This document shows positions 47,823-60,126 of a DNA stretch of 64,000 nt, piece after piece. The DNA is from Wyeomyia smithii (Eukaryota; Arthropoda; Insecta; Diptera; Culicidae). The stretch lies in contig NC_073696.1 of the NCBI RefSeq assembly GCF_029784165.1, positions 111,136,665 through 111,200,664 of the forward strand, written 5' to 3'. The position numbers and the translations under genes are program-made. Positions within the stretch are counted from its first letter, which is position 1; every line of letters begins with the position of its first letter. The notes under the pieces are model-generated. The model searched no databases. It saw nothing but the letters and a program-made list of their open reading frames with translations, and was not told the origin of the DNA.

Positions 47823-50774
47823 GGAAAATTCACGGATATACCCACAAAGAATACCAAGAATCCTCATCATTTTGTATAAATTTCAAAACTCATCTCAACA
47901 TCCACATTGATGGACAAAAAAACGAACTTAAATTTCTCCTACAAACTGTTTGCTTGTTTAATATGGCTCAACCAGTTTGGACCCACTCTTCGCAAACCAA
48001 CCCAGACCGAATAAATGTCACCCTATTCGTTTGCTTTCGAATCGTCACAACAAAATAACTGTTTACCGGCGTACTACCAACTGATACTGTTTGCTCAGCT
48101 TCCACCAATTTGCGCAAGTGGAAGCACAGATTGAATAAATCGAACCATGGCTGGCCGCAACCCCCATCGGCGAATGAACCGCCTCAAGGAATCAATTCAA
48201 GTGTCACTCCGACACCGAGTTAGCGCCGAATCGAAATTCGCCTCCAAAATGTTTACCCAAACACTTGACAGCAGAGTGAAAAAATCAAACTCTACGTATA
48301 TAGAAAAAAAACCGCCCCTTCGAACATCATCCCAACGAGCCCGAGCCGCAAGAGAGGAAGAAGTCAACATCAAACCCGAAATGAGCAAATCACAAAACCC
48401 TAACCGGAAGCATGGGCCAAAAGGCACTGAAGCAACCGAAGAAGCAGCCCCACGATAGATTTCTGTCTGTCTGAAGCAGTGCAGAATCAAAATGTTGCGT
48501 CGGTTTGATGAGGTCCTCGAAGATTCATCGCCCGGCACCGTTTTGGGCAAAAAACACACTCCACAATGGAGAAGGTATCTTGAATCGGCACTTCCTGGCA
48601 CTGTGTCGATATGCACGATGGTAGCTCATATACATACAGAAGATGTTTGTTTTGAATAGTATTTTACTATGTCTACTGTCGTTTATCGATTTACTCGAAA
48701 TTGTTCAGTACGAAATTCCTTCTGGCAAAATAAGCCCACACAACCAGTAAAATCAACTCGGTATGTGTATAAAGATATTAGGTTGGCATATCAACTGACA
48801 AAAAACAGAACTTTTATTTCACCCTACGGCAATTTTCAAAAAATTTGATGAAGAAAAGGTTGAACGAACGGCCTTTCGACACCGCATTGATTTCCGATGC
48901 CTGCCGCAGCAGAAAATGGTTGCTGGGTATTTCCGAAGGGGTTATTTTGTGGCTTGTGGCGAGATTGATAGCATCACACAAAGTCTACCCTTTATGGCAG
49001 TCAAAAGGTAAGTTACCTCAGCACACGTCACCCGCCGTTTGTAAGTTTTATGGCATTTGCTTGCGAGCTTGATTTATTCATTCCTTTTTAATGGCTCGTC
49101 TACGACGTGAAACAAACATATTTGGGCAATGCTAAGCCAAGTTTAGGTGGCTGCTTAGAATAACCTTGCATTAGCACAGGCTTGGAAAATGTAGAAGCCC
49201 TAATGCCATAATTAAATGTTAAATTCCAAAAAGCTTTGATGTTGGTTATGTTGCCATGCGTTGATTTCGTTTTCATCTGAGTCGTAAAATTTCACTTTGC
49301 TACGTAATTGCGGCAAACTAGGCTTACTGCTTGATAGAGTTAATTATCACCCCATACTCCGGTTTATATCCGACTTTTCTGGTTGGTTCCTACTACTTAT
49401 AAAAGCTCAAGGATTTTCACGCGATTTTGCTGTGTATCAAAAAAATGATGTTATCACTAGGGTTTATATAGTACGCCCATTTTTCAAAATTTGTTTTTAT
49501 TACAAACGGGAACGTTTATTGCCAAAAAACTCATGTTTTTGGTGCTAAACCTAAAAGTCTTATAAAAAAGTAACGTTGTGTAAAAATGATCGTTCAGCTA
49601 CCAACGACGTTAATAACAAACATTTAAAAAATAAAAGTTGAAGCAAATCGGTTGAGTTTTTTTAGCAATCGTAAACACGGTAAAGTCATTTGTTACCAAA
49701 CGCCATTCCGAGATGATCACGTATAAAGTTTATAGTTTAGCACTTTCTCTCCCTATTGCTCAAAATTTGATGAAAATGTGGAAAAATGTTCTCAAGAGGT
49801 TGTACTATAAGGTAGAGCAATAAAAATTTCTTCGATTTTTCTGACTAAAAACGAATATAGCCCCTTAAATTGGGTGTTACATTTTACTATGGTGCGAGGC
49901 TTAAAATCAATATTCCGAAATTGAAAATAACAGTGCTTACACTTCACAACAGTGCAGATACAAATCGATGTAGACACTAATATTGAAAATTTACTATGAG
50001 TCTCCTTCACAACAGTGTCGATGGAGACGCCTGGTTCTCCTTCTGGAAACTTGAGCTATGGGATGAGAAATTTCCATGCAACACAGGGTAACACGAATCA
50101 GCTCAAAATTTTCTCAGATGTCAAGTAGCATCTTTGGTGTTCATAAAAGTATTGCCGAATTATGGAAATGTCATTGAATCCTATTTTAAATCGAGAAATG
50201 TTCCATGTGCCGAATGATATCATATGGCATTATTAGGTTGATTCGGGTTAATTAACCATTTTTTATCTGTCTTAAACTTTACACATATGTTCATATGGGC
50301 GGAGAATGTAATTTTGTGCTTTTAACATTTTTTTTGAATCATGTCTAATTTTTTAAAAGTTCTCATGATTACAGATATTTTTAGAGCAAAAACTGTTTGT
50401 TTGATCGGCGTGAAGTCATCGACAAAGTTATAGATAATAGTTTTGTCCTTTAAAACAAATATACACCGTAAAGCATTTTTGACGTAGGACTACGTCTTTG
50501 TTTTTTATACTAGATTACATTTTATAAAATTGAAAATGAAACGAGCAAACGACTTAATGCATCTTAGTCATTTATAGTCGGTGAATAGATAAAATGTGTG
50601 ATAATTCTTTGATATAATGGTATAACATTGTTGCTTTACTGCTTAATGGTAAAAAAATTGAAAAGTTCCAAGGTTAAACTATCCCATACATTTTCCTCGC
50701 TATTGCCTTGCTTCCCGAGCACGGATAGCAATAACATGGACGTAAATTCCACTGCCTACATATCCTGACTCAAT
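47823..50774. other. Unassigned DNA
   Basis: Apart from one candidate small frame (48147-48458), nothing recognised. The stretch 50240-50520 contains an inverted relative of the AT-rich dispersed motif. Confidence 0.4.
48147..48458 (+). CDS. Candidate small basic ORF, 103 codons
   Basis: ATG in good context (AACCATGG). The product is very basic and rich in Lys, Arg, Ser and Glu, with no hydrophobic segment and no family I know. A minus-strand frame of 139 codons overlaps it, so one of the two is a shadow. No splice-supported continuation is visible. Could be a retroelement 5' fragment or chance. Confidence 0.2.
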   Translation: MAGRNPHRRMNRLKESIQVSLRHRVSAESKFASKMFTQTLDSRVKKSNSTYIEKKPPLRTSSQRARAAREEEVNIKPEMSKSQNPNRKHGPKGTEATEEAAPR

Positions 50775-51425
50775 AAAGTGTTTTGCTTCGTTTCTTTTTC
50801 TCGAGACTGAGTGGTCACGCCTTCAATGCAACAATCTACGCTCAACTCGATACAAAAGATTGTGTGTAGAAAATTCAACTTCATTTTAGTTTGTCATATA
50901 ATTGCGATACCTCCCTAGCTGGTCTCGAGGTACGATGCTGGCCTAACAAGCCATCCGTCGTAGGTTCGAGTCTTGACTCGGGAGAGACTGTTAGTGTTAG
51001 TAGGATCGTAGCGCTAGCCCCGCAATTGTCCTGTACACTTAACGGTTGGCTGCGAAGTCTGTGTATAGTAAACAGAAGGTCAAGTTCCGAATCGGAATGT
51101 AGCACCAGGGCTTTGCTTTTTATAATAGCGAGTGGAGTATAGCTGTTAGAAGTACGCGACATTAGGAAACGAGAGCTGCATACGAGTCAACACCCAGGCA
51201 TTATTTTGCATACGGTAGCAATAAAATAAATAAAATAAAAACCAGACTAATTTTTGCATCGGGAAAGCACAAACTTTCTTTTGGTGCTTATGAAAATCAC
51301 TCAGTAGTATCAAAAGTGTTTTGTTTTGTTTCTCTTTCTCGAAACTGCGTGGTCACGCCTTCAGTGCAAAAATCTACGCTCAACTCGATACAAAAAACTG
51401 CGTGTAGAATATTCAACTTCATTCT
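50775..51425. repeat. Direct repeat of about 112 bp, 538 bp apart
   Basis: AAAGTGTTTTGC and GAGTGGTCACGCCTTCAATG through AAAATTCAACTTCATT at 50775-50886 recur at 51313-51424 with a few changes. Removing the intervening SINE plus one TSD (about 224 bp) leaves a period of about 314 bp. Confidence 0.75.
50908..51120 (+). mobile_element. tRNA-Val-type SINE
   Basis: Starts near ACCTCCCTAGCTGGTCTCG, has the CTAACAA loop and B box GGTTCGAGTCT, ends CACCAGGGCTTTGCTTTT. Flanked by TATAATTGCGA (50897-50907) and TATAATAGCGA (51121-51131), an 11-bp TSD with one mismatch. Confidence 0.85.
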
Positions 51426-52120
51426 TCTTCTTAACACGAAAGCAAGTAGAATCCTTATACCTGCGTAAGATACACAATGTATAACAGGTGTAGTGAAATA
51501 TGTTAAACGAGAATTAAAGACAATATTTATATTTATCCTACGTCACCATTCCATTTAATCCCTAGGACTGTACACTTTGCAGTATTCATCAAAAAAAAAA
51601 ATTAAAATCGTTTTTTGTAAACACTACATAATGTTGACTAACTACACAGAAAAACATAAATATTTCTAAAAAAGGTAAAAAAGCCAAATTGTTTTTTTTA
51701 TTGGTATGATGTCTTTAGCAAAGTTTTTTTTTCTTCATCTATAATTTATTTGACACGGCACAAATACAATTCAATGTTTAACGGCGCCAATTATATCTGG
51801 TAGCTTACTTTCTAAAGTATCTTAATAACTAAAAGCAAATTTTTTATCCTCGCTGCTGACTACGAGCTGAAACTAAATCTAACTTAAAGCTAGAATGTTT
51901 TGCATTAAAAGCACTGATTTGTTGTTTGATGGTTTTCCATCGCCATAGGTAAGCAGCATATTGAAAATGTTCCGCTGCTGGGCCAAGATATTACGGACTG
52001 GCATATTGGGTTGTCTTCCTCGGGACCTGAGAGTATCGTGCGGGTCTAGTTGCTGTTTCCGGATCCGGGGTCTTAACGTGTTCTTGTCGTTTGGTTGGAT
52101 GTAGGCGGAAGGGAATAGGA

Positions 52121-55100
52121 TTAAACTGGGGCGTGGATGGATTTCAGGCAAACGTATATAAGGGACATGTAGGATAGGTCACGGCTCGCCAAGACATCAC
52201 GAACAGGAACAGCCGGCTGCCTACTTTCGGCCTGCAGGGAAGCTATTAATTTAGACCTGGCGTCACGGTGTACAGGGCATGACCAAACCACATGCTCTAT
52301 GTCGTGATAACCCTCACCACAGGCACAGATACCACTTTCCCCGAGCCCAACACGACGGAGATGCGCGTCAAATCTATAGTGATTGGACATAAGCCGGGAC
52401 ATCACGCAAATGAAATCCCGACCTACATCCAACCCCTTGAACCACGGGTTCGTCGATACTTTGGGGATTATGGAATGTAACCACCTTCCTAATTCCCCTC
52501 TGGTCCAAGCATTTTGCCAACTGATGATCGTATTCTGACGTACAAGTGCGAAAAATTCATTAAAAGCAATTGGTCTTTCATAAATATCACCGTTCGTTGC
52601 GCCCACCTTAGCCAAAGAGTCCGCTTTCTCATTGCCCGGTATCGAGCAGTGAGAAGGGACCCACGCTAAGGTAATCTGAAACGATTTTTTGGATAAAGCA
52701 CTCAGATGTTCCCGTATTTTCCCCAGGAAATACGGAGAGTGCTTAACATCTTTCATCGATCGGAGAGCCTCAATGGAACTGAGACTGTCCGTAAAGATGA
52801 AATAATGGTCCGTGGGCATTTTTTCGATAATCCCTAGGGTGTACTTAATTGCAGCCAATTCTGCGACGTAAACAGAAGCAGGATTATCGAGCTTATGGGA
52901 GACGGTTAAATTGTTATTGAAAATACCGAAGCCAGTGGACCCATCAAGAAGTGATCCGTCAGTGTAGAACATATTGTCGCAGTTGATGTTTCGATATTTA
53001 TTGGAAAAAATTTTGGGGATCTGCTGCACGCGTAAATGATCCGGGATTCCACGAGTTTCTTCTATCATGGATGTATCGAAAAACACAGTAAATTCAGAAG
53101 TATTTGATAAGTCGACACGATTTGGAATATTCGAAGAAGGGTTAATATTTTGGGACATGTGATTGAAATACAATGTCATAAAACGGGTTTGAGAATTAAG
53201 TTCGATTAACCTTTCAAAGTTTTCAATCACGGGACGGTTCAAGACCTCACATTTGATAAGAATACGAGAAGACAGGCTCCAGAAGCGGTTTTTCAATGGT
53301 AGTACTCCAGCTAAGATCTCCAAACTCATCGTATGGGTCGATTGCATGCAACCCAAGGCGATACGCAAACAACGATATTGTATTCGCTCCAGTTTGATCA
53401 AATGTGTGTTTGCTGCGGAGCGGAAGCAGAAACACCCGTATTCAATAACAGACAATATCGTTGTTTGGTAAAGCCTTATAAGGTCTCCTGGATGGGCTCC
53501 CCACCATTGTCCGGTTATTGTACGAAGAAAATTCTCTCCTTGTTGACATTTTTTCATCAGATACCTCACGTGACAACCCCAGGTGCCTTTAGAGTCGAAC
53601 CAGATACCAAGATATTTGTGTACCAAAACCTGAGAAATCGTTTTACCCATTAATTGTGTTTGAAGCTGAGCAGGTTCATGCTTCCTAGAAAAAACTACTA
53701 TCTCAGTATTCTCCGGAGAGAATTCGATACCTAGCTGTAAAGCCCAAGCAGACAAATTGTCCAAGGTATCTTGCAATGGTCCTTGCAAATCGGCAGCTTT
53801 GGCTCCTGTAACAGAGATTACACTGTCGTCTGCAAGTTGTCTTATCGTGCATGAATTTGCCAGACATTTGTCGATGTCATTTACATAAAAGTTGTAAAGA
53901 AGGGGGCTTAAACATGAGCCCTGGGGAAGACCCATGTAGCTAATGCGAAAAGTTGCCAAATTGCCGTGCGTAAAATGCATGTGCTTTTCGGACAACAAAT
54001 TGTGCAAAAAATTGTTTCAAATTGGAGAAAATCCTTGTCGGTGAAGTTTGCCCGAAAGAATGTCAATAGAAACGGAATCAAAAGCCCCCTTAATGTCCAA
54101 GAACGCAGACGCCATTTGTTCTTCGCGAGCATACGCCAGCTGAATATCTGTTGAAAGCAGCGCAAGACAATCATTCGTCCCTTTGGCACGGCGGAAGCCA
54201 AATTGAGTATCCGATAGTAGGCCATTTGATTCGACCCAATGGTCTAAACGACGGAGTATCATTTTTTCCATCAATTTCCGGATACAGGATAGCATTGCAA
54301 TCGGCCTATAAGAGTTGTGATCAGAAGCTGGTTCCCCTGGTTTTTGGATGGCGATCACCTTCACTTGCCTCCAATCCTGCGGTACAATGTTTTGCTCCAG
54401 GAACTTATTGAACAAGTTCAACAAGCGCATCTTGGCATTGCCGGGTAGGTTCTTCAACAAGTTGAATTTGATTCTATCTAACCCAGGCGCTTTATTGTTA
54501 CAGGACAGGAGGGCAACTGAAAATTCTGCCATCGTAAAAGGTGATTCTATCGCGTCGTGGCCCGGAGACGCATCACGAACAATATTTTGCTCAGGAACAG
54601 AGTCCGGACATACTTTCCTGGCAAAATCAAATATCCACCTACTTGAAGACTCCTCGCTTTCGTTGACCGTTACGCGATTCCGCATTCTTCGGGCTGTGTT
54701 CCAAAGAGTGCTCATCGATGTCTCCCTCGACGTCTCGTTCACGAACCGACGCCAATATCCGCGTTTCTTTGCTTTAGCCAAGCTTTAAAGCTTGGTATCA
54801 AGCTCCGAATACCGTAAATAGTCGCCAGGTATACCTCCCTTCTGGTAGGCCAAAAACGCGTCGGATCTTTGCGTGTAGACATCGGAGCACTCTTGGTCCC
54901 ACCACGGAGTGGGAGGCCGTTCTTTAATCGTTACGCCGGGATATTTCTTCGTTTGGGCTTGCAACGCGGCGTCGAGAATCAAGCCCGCGAGGAGGTTGTA
55001 TTCTTCAAGTGGTGGATGATGTTGAATCGAATCGACCGCTTTTGAAATCATTTCCTCGTATAACTTCCAATCGACATTCCGTGTGAGGTCATACGGAATG

Positions 55101-55799
55101 TCAACTGGTCGCATGCGAGTTGACCCGTTATTAATTGAAATAAGAATAGGCAAATGGTCGCTACCGTGAGGATCGGGGATTACCTTCCATGTGCAATCCA
55201 ACCGTACCGACGTCGAACATAAGGATAGATCCAAGCGCTTGGACGCGCTGGAGGTTTCGGGTTACGTGTCATTTCGCCGTTGTTTAAAATAGTCATGTCG
55301 AAGTCATCGCAAAGGTTATAGATTAAAGAGGAGCGGTTATCATTGTAAGGGGAACCCCAAGCCACGCCATGAGAGTTGAAGTCTCCCAAAATCAAACGTG
55401 GCGAGGGAAGAAGTTCTATTAAATCAAAGAGCAGCCGTTGCCCAACCTGTGCTCTGGGAGGAATATATATTGAGGCAATACAAAGCTCTTTACCTTGTAT
55501 TGTCATTTGACATGCGACAACTTCGATGCCTGGAATCGAGGGGAGGTTAATACGATAGAAAGAATAGCACTTTTTAATCCCTAAAAGTACTCCTCCATAT
55601 GGGGTGTCTCGATCAAGGCGAATAAATCATGGAAGTTGAGATCAATATTTGAAGTAAACCAAGTTTCACAAAGGGAAAATGCATCGCATTTGTTTTCATT
55701 TATCAAAACTTTAAACGAATCAATTTTTGGTAAAATACTTCTACAATTCCACTGTAAGACAGAGATAGAATCCTTCATATACGCAGTTGAATTAGGCAT
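52121..55799 (-). pseudogene. LINE B ORF2: endonuclease, reverse transcriptase, RNase H, broken in four places
   Basis: Likely start is the ATG at 55799 overlapping the ORF1 stop (ATGCCTAA). Pieces: endonuclease N-terminus to about 55630 (frameshift at NFHD), then GDFNSHGVAWGS to about 55230 (frameshift at PPARPS), then SDHLPI to a TAA at 54785, then RT from KAKKRGYWRR to KLHRQGFSP (frameshift near 54010), then GLPQGSCLSPLLYNF, QLADDSV, YTDGS, FTDSL and SHCSIPGNEKADSLAKVGA with a CACGEGYHDIEHVVWSC knuckle to 52121. RNase H is intact here, unlike in LINE A. With all four breaks the protein cannot be made. Confidence 0.9.
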
Positions 55800-57162
55800 C
55801 GAAGGATACAATCGCTGCAAGGAGGGGCCATTGGGCAGTCAACTGCTTCAAAAATGATCTAACTGTTGGGAGAAATGCTGTAAGAAAAATTTTAATTGGA
55901 TCGGGTACATTGAAAGTTTCAAAAATCCAGTCCACAATGTCAGAAAATTTCACTAATCCAGAGTTTGTTTCATCAACTGGATGTGCAAAAGGAACAACTG
56001 GGGTTTTAGATGTTCCTGGCAGTGCTGGGAACTCCTTCTGGGACTTTAAATTTGCAAGCCCAGGAGGAGTTTGCTTCGGTTTTTCCGCAGCACTGTTAGG
56101 TTTGCTTGTAACTTTCATTTCACTTTGAGAAATCTTAGGACCTTTTCTGGGAAGTTTAGGAGAGGAAATATTTATCCTCTTTCTAGACTCCCCAGGATTG
56201 GCGTAAGATGTTCCCGCTGGTGAATCGTCAGAATCGGTTTCATCAGAGGACAACAGATCATAAGGGTTTGGTGTAATGGGAGAAATGGTAACGGTCTTCT
56301 TCAGCATCTCAGCGTAAGAACGCTTCGAACGCTCTTTGAGAGACCTCTTTATTTTATCCCTGCGCTGCATGTACACCGCACATGTCGAGAGCTCATGCTG
56401 ACTCTCCCCACAGTGAATGCATTTTTCAGCATTTTTACTGCAGGAATCATCCGCATGATTCTCCCCACACTTGCCACAACGTGCCTTTTTGCAGCAGTAG
56501 GCGGCGGTGTGGCCTAACTGCTTACAATTCAGGCAGTTCATGACGCGAGGCACATATAATCGCACAGGGAGACGAACCCGGTGGATCGAGACGTGGCTTG
56601 GTAGCGCTGACCCGGCGAACGTAACTTGAAACGAGTCTGACGGGGTGTATACTGTTTTGCCACCGATGATCGATGCTGACCGCAATTGCTTGCAGTCGAG
56701 CACCTTCACATCGGGACAGGTTTTGTTTTTAAAGCACCCTTTGGCACTTTCCAGAATACACTCGACGGACAGACTCGAATCGGTTATGACACCGTCGATC
56801 TCCACGTCTCGTGCGGGTATGTAAACGCGATACTCGCGTGTGAAGAGCTCAGAGCAAGCTATATCGTTGGCCTCTTTCAGGTTACTGACCACGACACGGA
56901 GCTTGTTAGGCCGGACCTTAGAAATTTCGGTCACGCCCTTGTACTCCTTCGTCAGGTCTTTAGAAATCTGCAAGAGGTTCAACTGTTTCGATTTCGGTCC
57001 CGCCTTTGGCCGAAAATAGACAGTATAGCTGCCCTGGGCTCCGTCTGGGTAAAGCCTGGGGCGAGGGGGGACTGAAGAATGAACAGGGGAGGGGGTAACA
57101 GAAGGGTCAGGGTCAGAGGGGTTCGGGGATGGTGGCGCGGGAGGCGAGGGATCTACATCCAT
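55792..57162 (-). CDS. LINE B ORF1, gag-like RNA-binding protein, 456 aa, intact
   Basis: Nucleic-acid-binding protein that coats the LINE RNA. ATG at 57162 in good context (GGGATGG). Pro/Ser-rich N-terminus (1-38), a conserved globular part (YTVYFRPKAG 47-56, RPNKLRVVVSNLKEAND 84-100, FTREYRVYIPARDVEIDG 107-124), then three CCHC knuckles: CLNCKQLGHTAAYC (210-223), CGKCGENHADDSC (229-241), CIHCGESQHELSTC (248-261). The C-terminal half is basic and Ser/Pro-rich and ends in a hydrophobic helix-like stretch (IKIFLTAFLPTVRSFLKQL). Its stop overlaps the ORF2 ATG by 8 nt. It is the best-preserved long CDS of the window. Confidence 0.92.
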   Translation of the reverse strand: MDVDPSPPAPPSPNPSDPDPSVTPSPVHSSVPPRPRLYPDGAQGSYTVYFRPKAGPKSKQLNLLQISKDLTKEYKGVTEISKVRPNKLRVVVSNLKEANDIACSELFTREYRVYIPARDVEIDGVITDSSLSVECILESAKGCFKNKTCPDVKVLDCKQLRSASIIGGKTVYTPSDSFQVTFAGSALPSHVSIHRVRLPVRLYVPRVMNCLNCKQLGHTAAYCCKKARCGKCGENHADDSCSKNAEKCIHCGESQHELSTCAVYMQRRDKIKRSLKERSKRSYAEMLKKTVTISPITPNPYDLLSSDETDSDDSPAGTSYANPGESRKRINISSPKLPRKGPKISQSEMKVTSKPNSAAEKPKQTPPGLANLKSQKEFPALPGTSKTPVVPFAHPVDETNSGLVKFSDIVDWIFETFNVPDPIKIFLTAFLPTVRSFLKQLTAQWPLLAAIVSFDA

Positions 57163-57614
57163 CCCGCTAAGTCTAGCGCACTAGCGCCGACAAGAGCACG
57201 TACCTTTTTACTTGTCCCTTCCAGTCCGATCATTCGAAGTTGCAGCCGTTACAGCCAGCAGCACCAATACATCAGCACCAAACAGCCACCAGCAGCGAGC
57301 CAGGTGTGAGATCACTCCACACAGCGATACAACTCACTGTCAACTGATGGCTTCTTCTTTTTCCTCTTTTGTGTCTCGTCCACTGCTGTAGCACAATTCA
57401 GCCAGCAGGCAAATCGGCTTACGCACCAGCTGGTAGTCACGATGCGAAACAGTTGCACAAAGGCGCAACCTTGAACCCGGATTTATTTCACTCGACCAGG
57501 CAAACAATGCCAACACTTGTTCACACGTCTTTTGTTTTATATTCTATCGGAGCGATCACCGATCACACGTCCGATACTGATGCGTGTTCGGCACAGAATG
57601 ACTTTAGCAAAGTT

Positions 57615-58288
57615 GAAGGCAGTAATTTTGTTTTTTGCATAAAAAATATACATCGAAATAAAAAAACGTTGTTTTTAGAAATCAATTGGTATGGATTGCA
57701 ATATATTAGTATAAATTACACTACAAAAAGGACAGATTCCCGAAGTTTTTTTTTTCTTGAAAAATATTTACACACTTCAAATTCTATTAATATTTCATAT
57801 TTTGAAATTTTCAACGGTTTACTATGGTTGAAACTATAGACCAAACTTTTTTTCAAAACAATTCAGGGTTGTAATTCATGTTTGAGACCCTGAATTGTTT
57901 GATATTTTGCAGAGATATTTCAGATTGTACCTCAGTAGTTTATTGCATGCTCGTCAGATACACACAATTCACTGCTCACACTAAGCAAGTGCGTAGCTCT
58001 GCCCACCAGCCTGCGAGAAATTGATTTCGTAGTGAAAAATATTCTCCTATACGCTAGTGATTCTCTGAAGCGAAACGACAAGCTTGCTAGTGCACCCTCT
58101 AAAAAGCATTTTTCAAAGTTGCCGCCATATTCGAGGTTGTTTTTAACACCCTAACCTCTCATTTGAAGTGTGAGATTTTTATTTCTTGCTTTTACCAGTA
58201 ATTTCCAGAAATACCAATTTAAAAAAATTTTGATACCACTAAAAAAAAAAATAGAATTTTAATTCGCAGTTCCTACAAGTCATCCCTA
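57615..58288. other. Unassigned AT-rich DNA
   Basis: Begins as the right half of the LINE B target (AT-rich dispersed motif family: GGCAGTAATTTTGTTTTTTG, ATATACATCG). Contains the pair ACAATTCAGGGT / ACCCTGAATTGT near 57858-57900, a short inverted repeat. No gene. Confidence 0.4.
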
Positions 58289-58289
58289 T

Positions 58290-58505
58290 TTTGAGGCACG
58301 GTCTGACGCTCTTGGTGACGCCTCCGCCAGCCACACCCGTAGCCTGGGTTCGAATCCTAACGTCGACATGAGTGTCGATGGTTGTGAGGTAGTGTGATCC
58401 ACTTTTAACCAACTGGTCTAAATTCAAGCCTAGCCGACACCGGAAGATTTTCTGAGGCGAAAAATCTCTGGAATCACGCCTTCCATCGCGTAAAGCCGTT
58501 GGCTC
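58290..58505 (+). mobile_element. Second SINE family (Feilai-like), truncated copy
   Basis: tRNA-like head with GACGCCTCCGCCAGCCACAC, B box GGTTCGAATCC, then CGACATGAGTGTCGATGG, CTAGCCGACACCGG and GAGGCGAAAAATCTCTGG. Same layout as the intact copy at 61421-61771. It stops at GTTGGCTCCGGCTCA and passes into LINE-derived DNA. The name Feilai is suggested from memory of Aedes tRNA-SINEs and is unverified. Confidence 0.65.
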
Positions 58506-58813
58506 CGGCTCATTTTTTATGTGCCTGATGGGCTTTAGGACTAGGACTGGCCCCGATTACTGTACCCAGAATACGAGGTACCCGTACTCGTTGATGGTGT
58601 AGGGTTGATTGGTAGCAATGCTGTGCCCTAACATGGTATCGCATAGTCGAAGAGACAAACGACCTTTTTGGGATTGGAACCTAGCAAACTCAAAGGCTTT
58701 ACACTGACAAAACAGGTGAACTGACGTTTCAACTGCAAGGTTGCAGAAGCTATCGTATGAGACAATACCGATAGGTGGTAAAGAACAGGGCAGTGTCCGG
58801 TAATAACTCCCAT
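58506..58813 (-). pseudogene. C-terminal fragment of an R1/LOA-like LINE ORF2
   Basis: Minus strand: MGVITGHCPVLYHLSVLSH, then after a +1 shift CNLAVETSVHLFCQCKAFEF, matching the C-terminal TGHCxxxYH and CxxC..ETxxHLxCxC knuckle of R1/LOA-type LINEs. Further on, GTVIGASPSPKAHQAHKK ends at a TGA. It abuts the SINE on the opposite strand. Only about 70-100 codons remain. Confidence 0.6.
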
Positions 58814-58819
58814 GTAGAG

Positions 58820-60126
58820 ATGTAGTTTACCACAATTTAGACCGAGAATCCACTTGGTTATTATTTTTTGATACTTTGATACTTTTTTTGATACTAAAAT
58901 TTTGGTTTTTTTTTCACAGGATATAGTTTTTATGGAAGGACAAGATTATTATCTGCAATTTTGTACAACCATGCCTATCAAACAAACCGTTTCGACTGTA
59001 AATATATTTTTAATTTCTCATAGAGTGCTCTATAGGAAATTAAATATTGATTTACAAAGTGTCTTCGGTAAAATTGTAGATAACAATTTTGTTCTTCTAA
59101 AAAAAAAAACTACCCCTTAAAAAAATGAAAAAAAAATTTTTTTTTTTTTCAAAATATTATAACTTTTTTTCTCTTGATATCTCCCTTATCGGACTGGTTG
59201 CATTGTTTAGGTAGTATTTTGTAGTTTTTATGAAAAAATAAATAGATTTTTGAAAAATGAGCTTTTTTAGATAATTTATTTTAATTTTTTATTTTAATTC
59301 ATTTTTCCAAAAAAAATTTTTTAGAGTGTATATTTTTTTTAGAAAGACAAAATTATTATCTACAACTTTGCCAAAGTTTAAAACTCAACTTTGCCAAAGA
59401 CGTCATACCTATCAAACTAACTGTTTTGGCCCTAAAAACATTTGTAATCATCAATACCTTCCCAAAATAGCATTCGTGGATCAGAATTCGCCAAAACAAT
59501 GCGCATGCGCAAATGTGTTGCTATGACACAACATTTATCCAGCGCATGCGTAAATGTGTTGTTATGCGCAGTGCAACTAGATCGACAATCGTTTGTCAGT
59601 GGCACTTTTAATTAATTATAAATAGATGATAAAAACCAATGTTCAACCTTTCAAAATGAATTGTTTCTGCCGTTGAATATTAAAACTGTTTTCGCATAGT
59701 TTCAACGTTATCTAAATATTAAATAATAACTAAACTAGAAAACATTGTTAGATATGCGGTAACTAAAATTGGAGTGTTAATAGTTGCACTGCAAGCCTTT
59801 TGTTTATCTTTTCATGGCGCATTTTAACCCACCTCGAAAAGGTTTATTGATATCGCTCAAATAATCTCAATAATAATTTCATCAAGTAATTTTACGATGG
59901 CTGCTGAATACTGAACCAACCATAGGAAAAGCACTTTACAGGTACTTAGCATTGTTATTAGACGTGTAATATTGAACAGGCGCGACTGCTGGGCATTTCA
60001 TACGCATTTTTACTAATAATGCAAACATCTAGAAGACAACTTGAAGGCAAGTGCTAATATTACCTTCCATGGGAAATTTATCAAAACTTATTTAACTGTC
60101 TTAGTTTTTTATCACCATCCGAAAAA
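58820..60126. repeat. AT-rich DNA with two further dispersed motif members
   Basis: Members at 58938-59020 (AAGATTATTATCTGCAA, CCTATCAAACAAACCG) and 59340-59460 (CAAAATTATTATCTACAACT, TACCTATCAAACTAACTG) are related to 45351-45455. GCGCATGCG plus CAAATGTGTTG is duplicated at 59501 and 59540. No gene. Confidence 0.5.

Larger units (their letters stand above)
51726..57601 (-). mobile_element. LINE B: full-length I-type non-LTR retrotransposon, 5876 bp
   Basis: 13-bp exact TSD CTTTAGCAAAGTT at 51713-51725 and 57602-57614. Minus-strand order: 5'UTR of 439 nt starting TCATTCTG, ORF1, ORF2, 3'UTR of 395 nt with GTGCCGTGTCAAATAAA about 20 nt from the end. It shares ORF architecture and 3' end with LINE A, but the 5'UTRs look unrelated, so these are different subfamilies. 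The target was a member of the AT-rich dispersed motif family. Confidence 0.9.
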
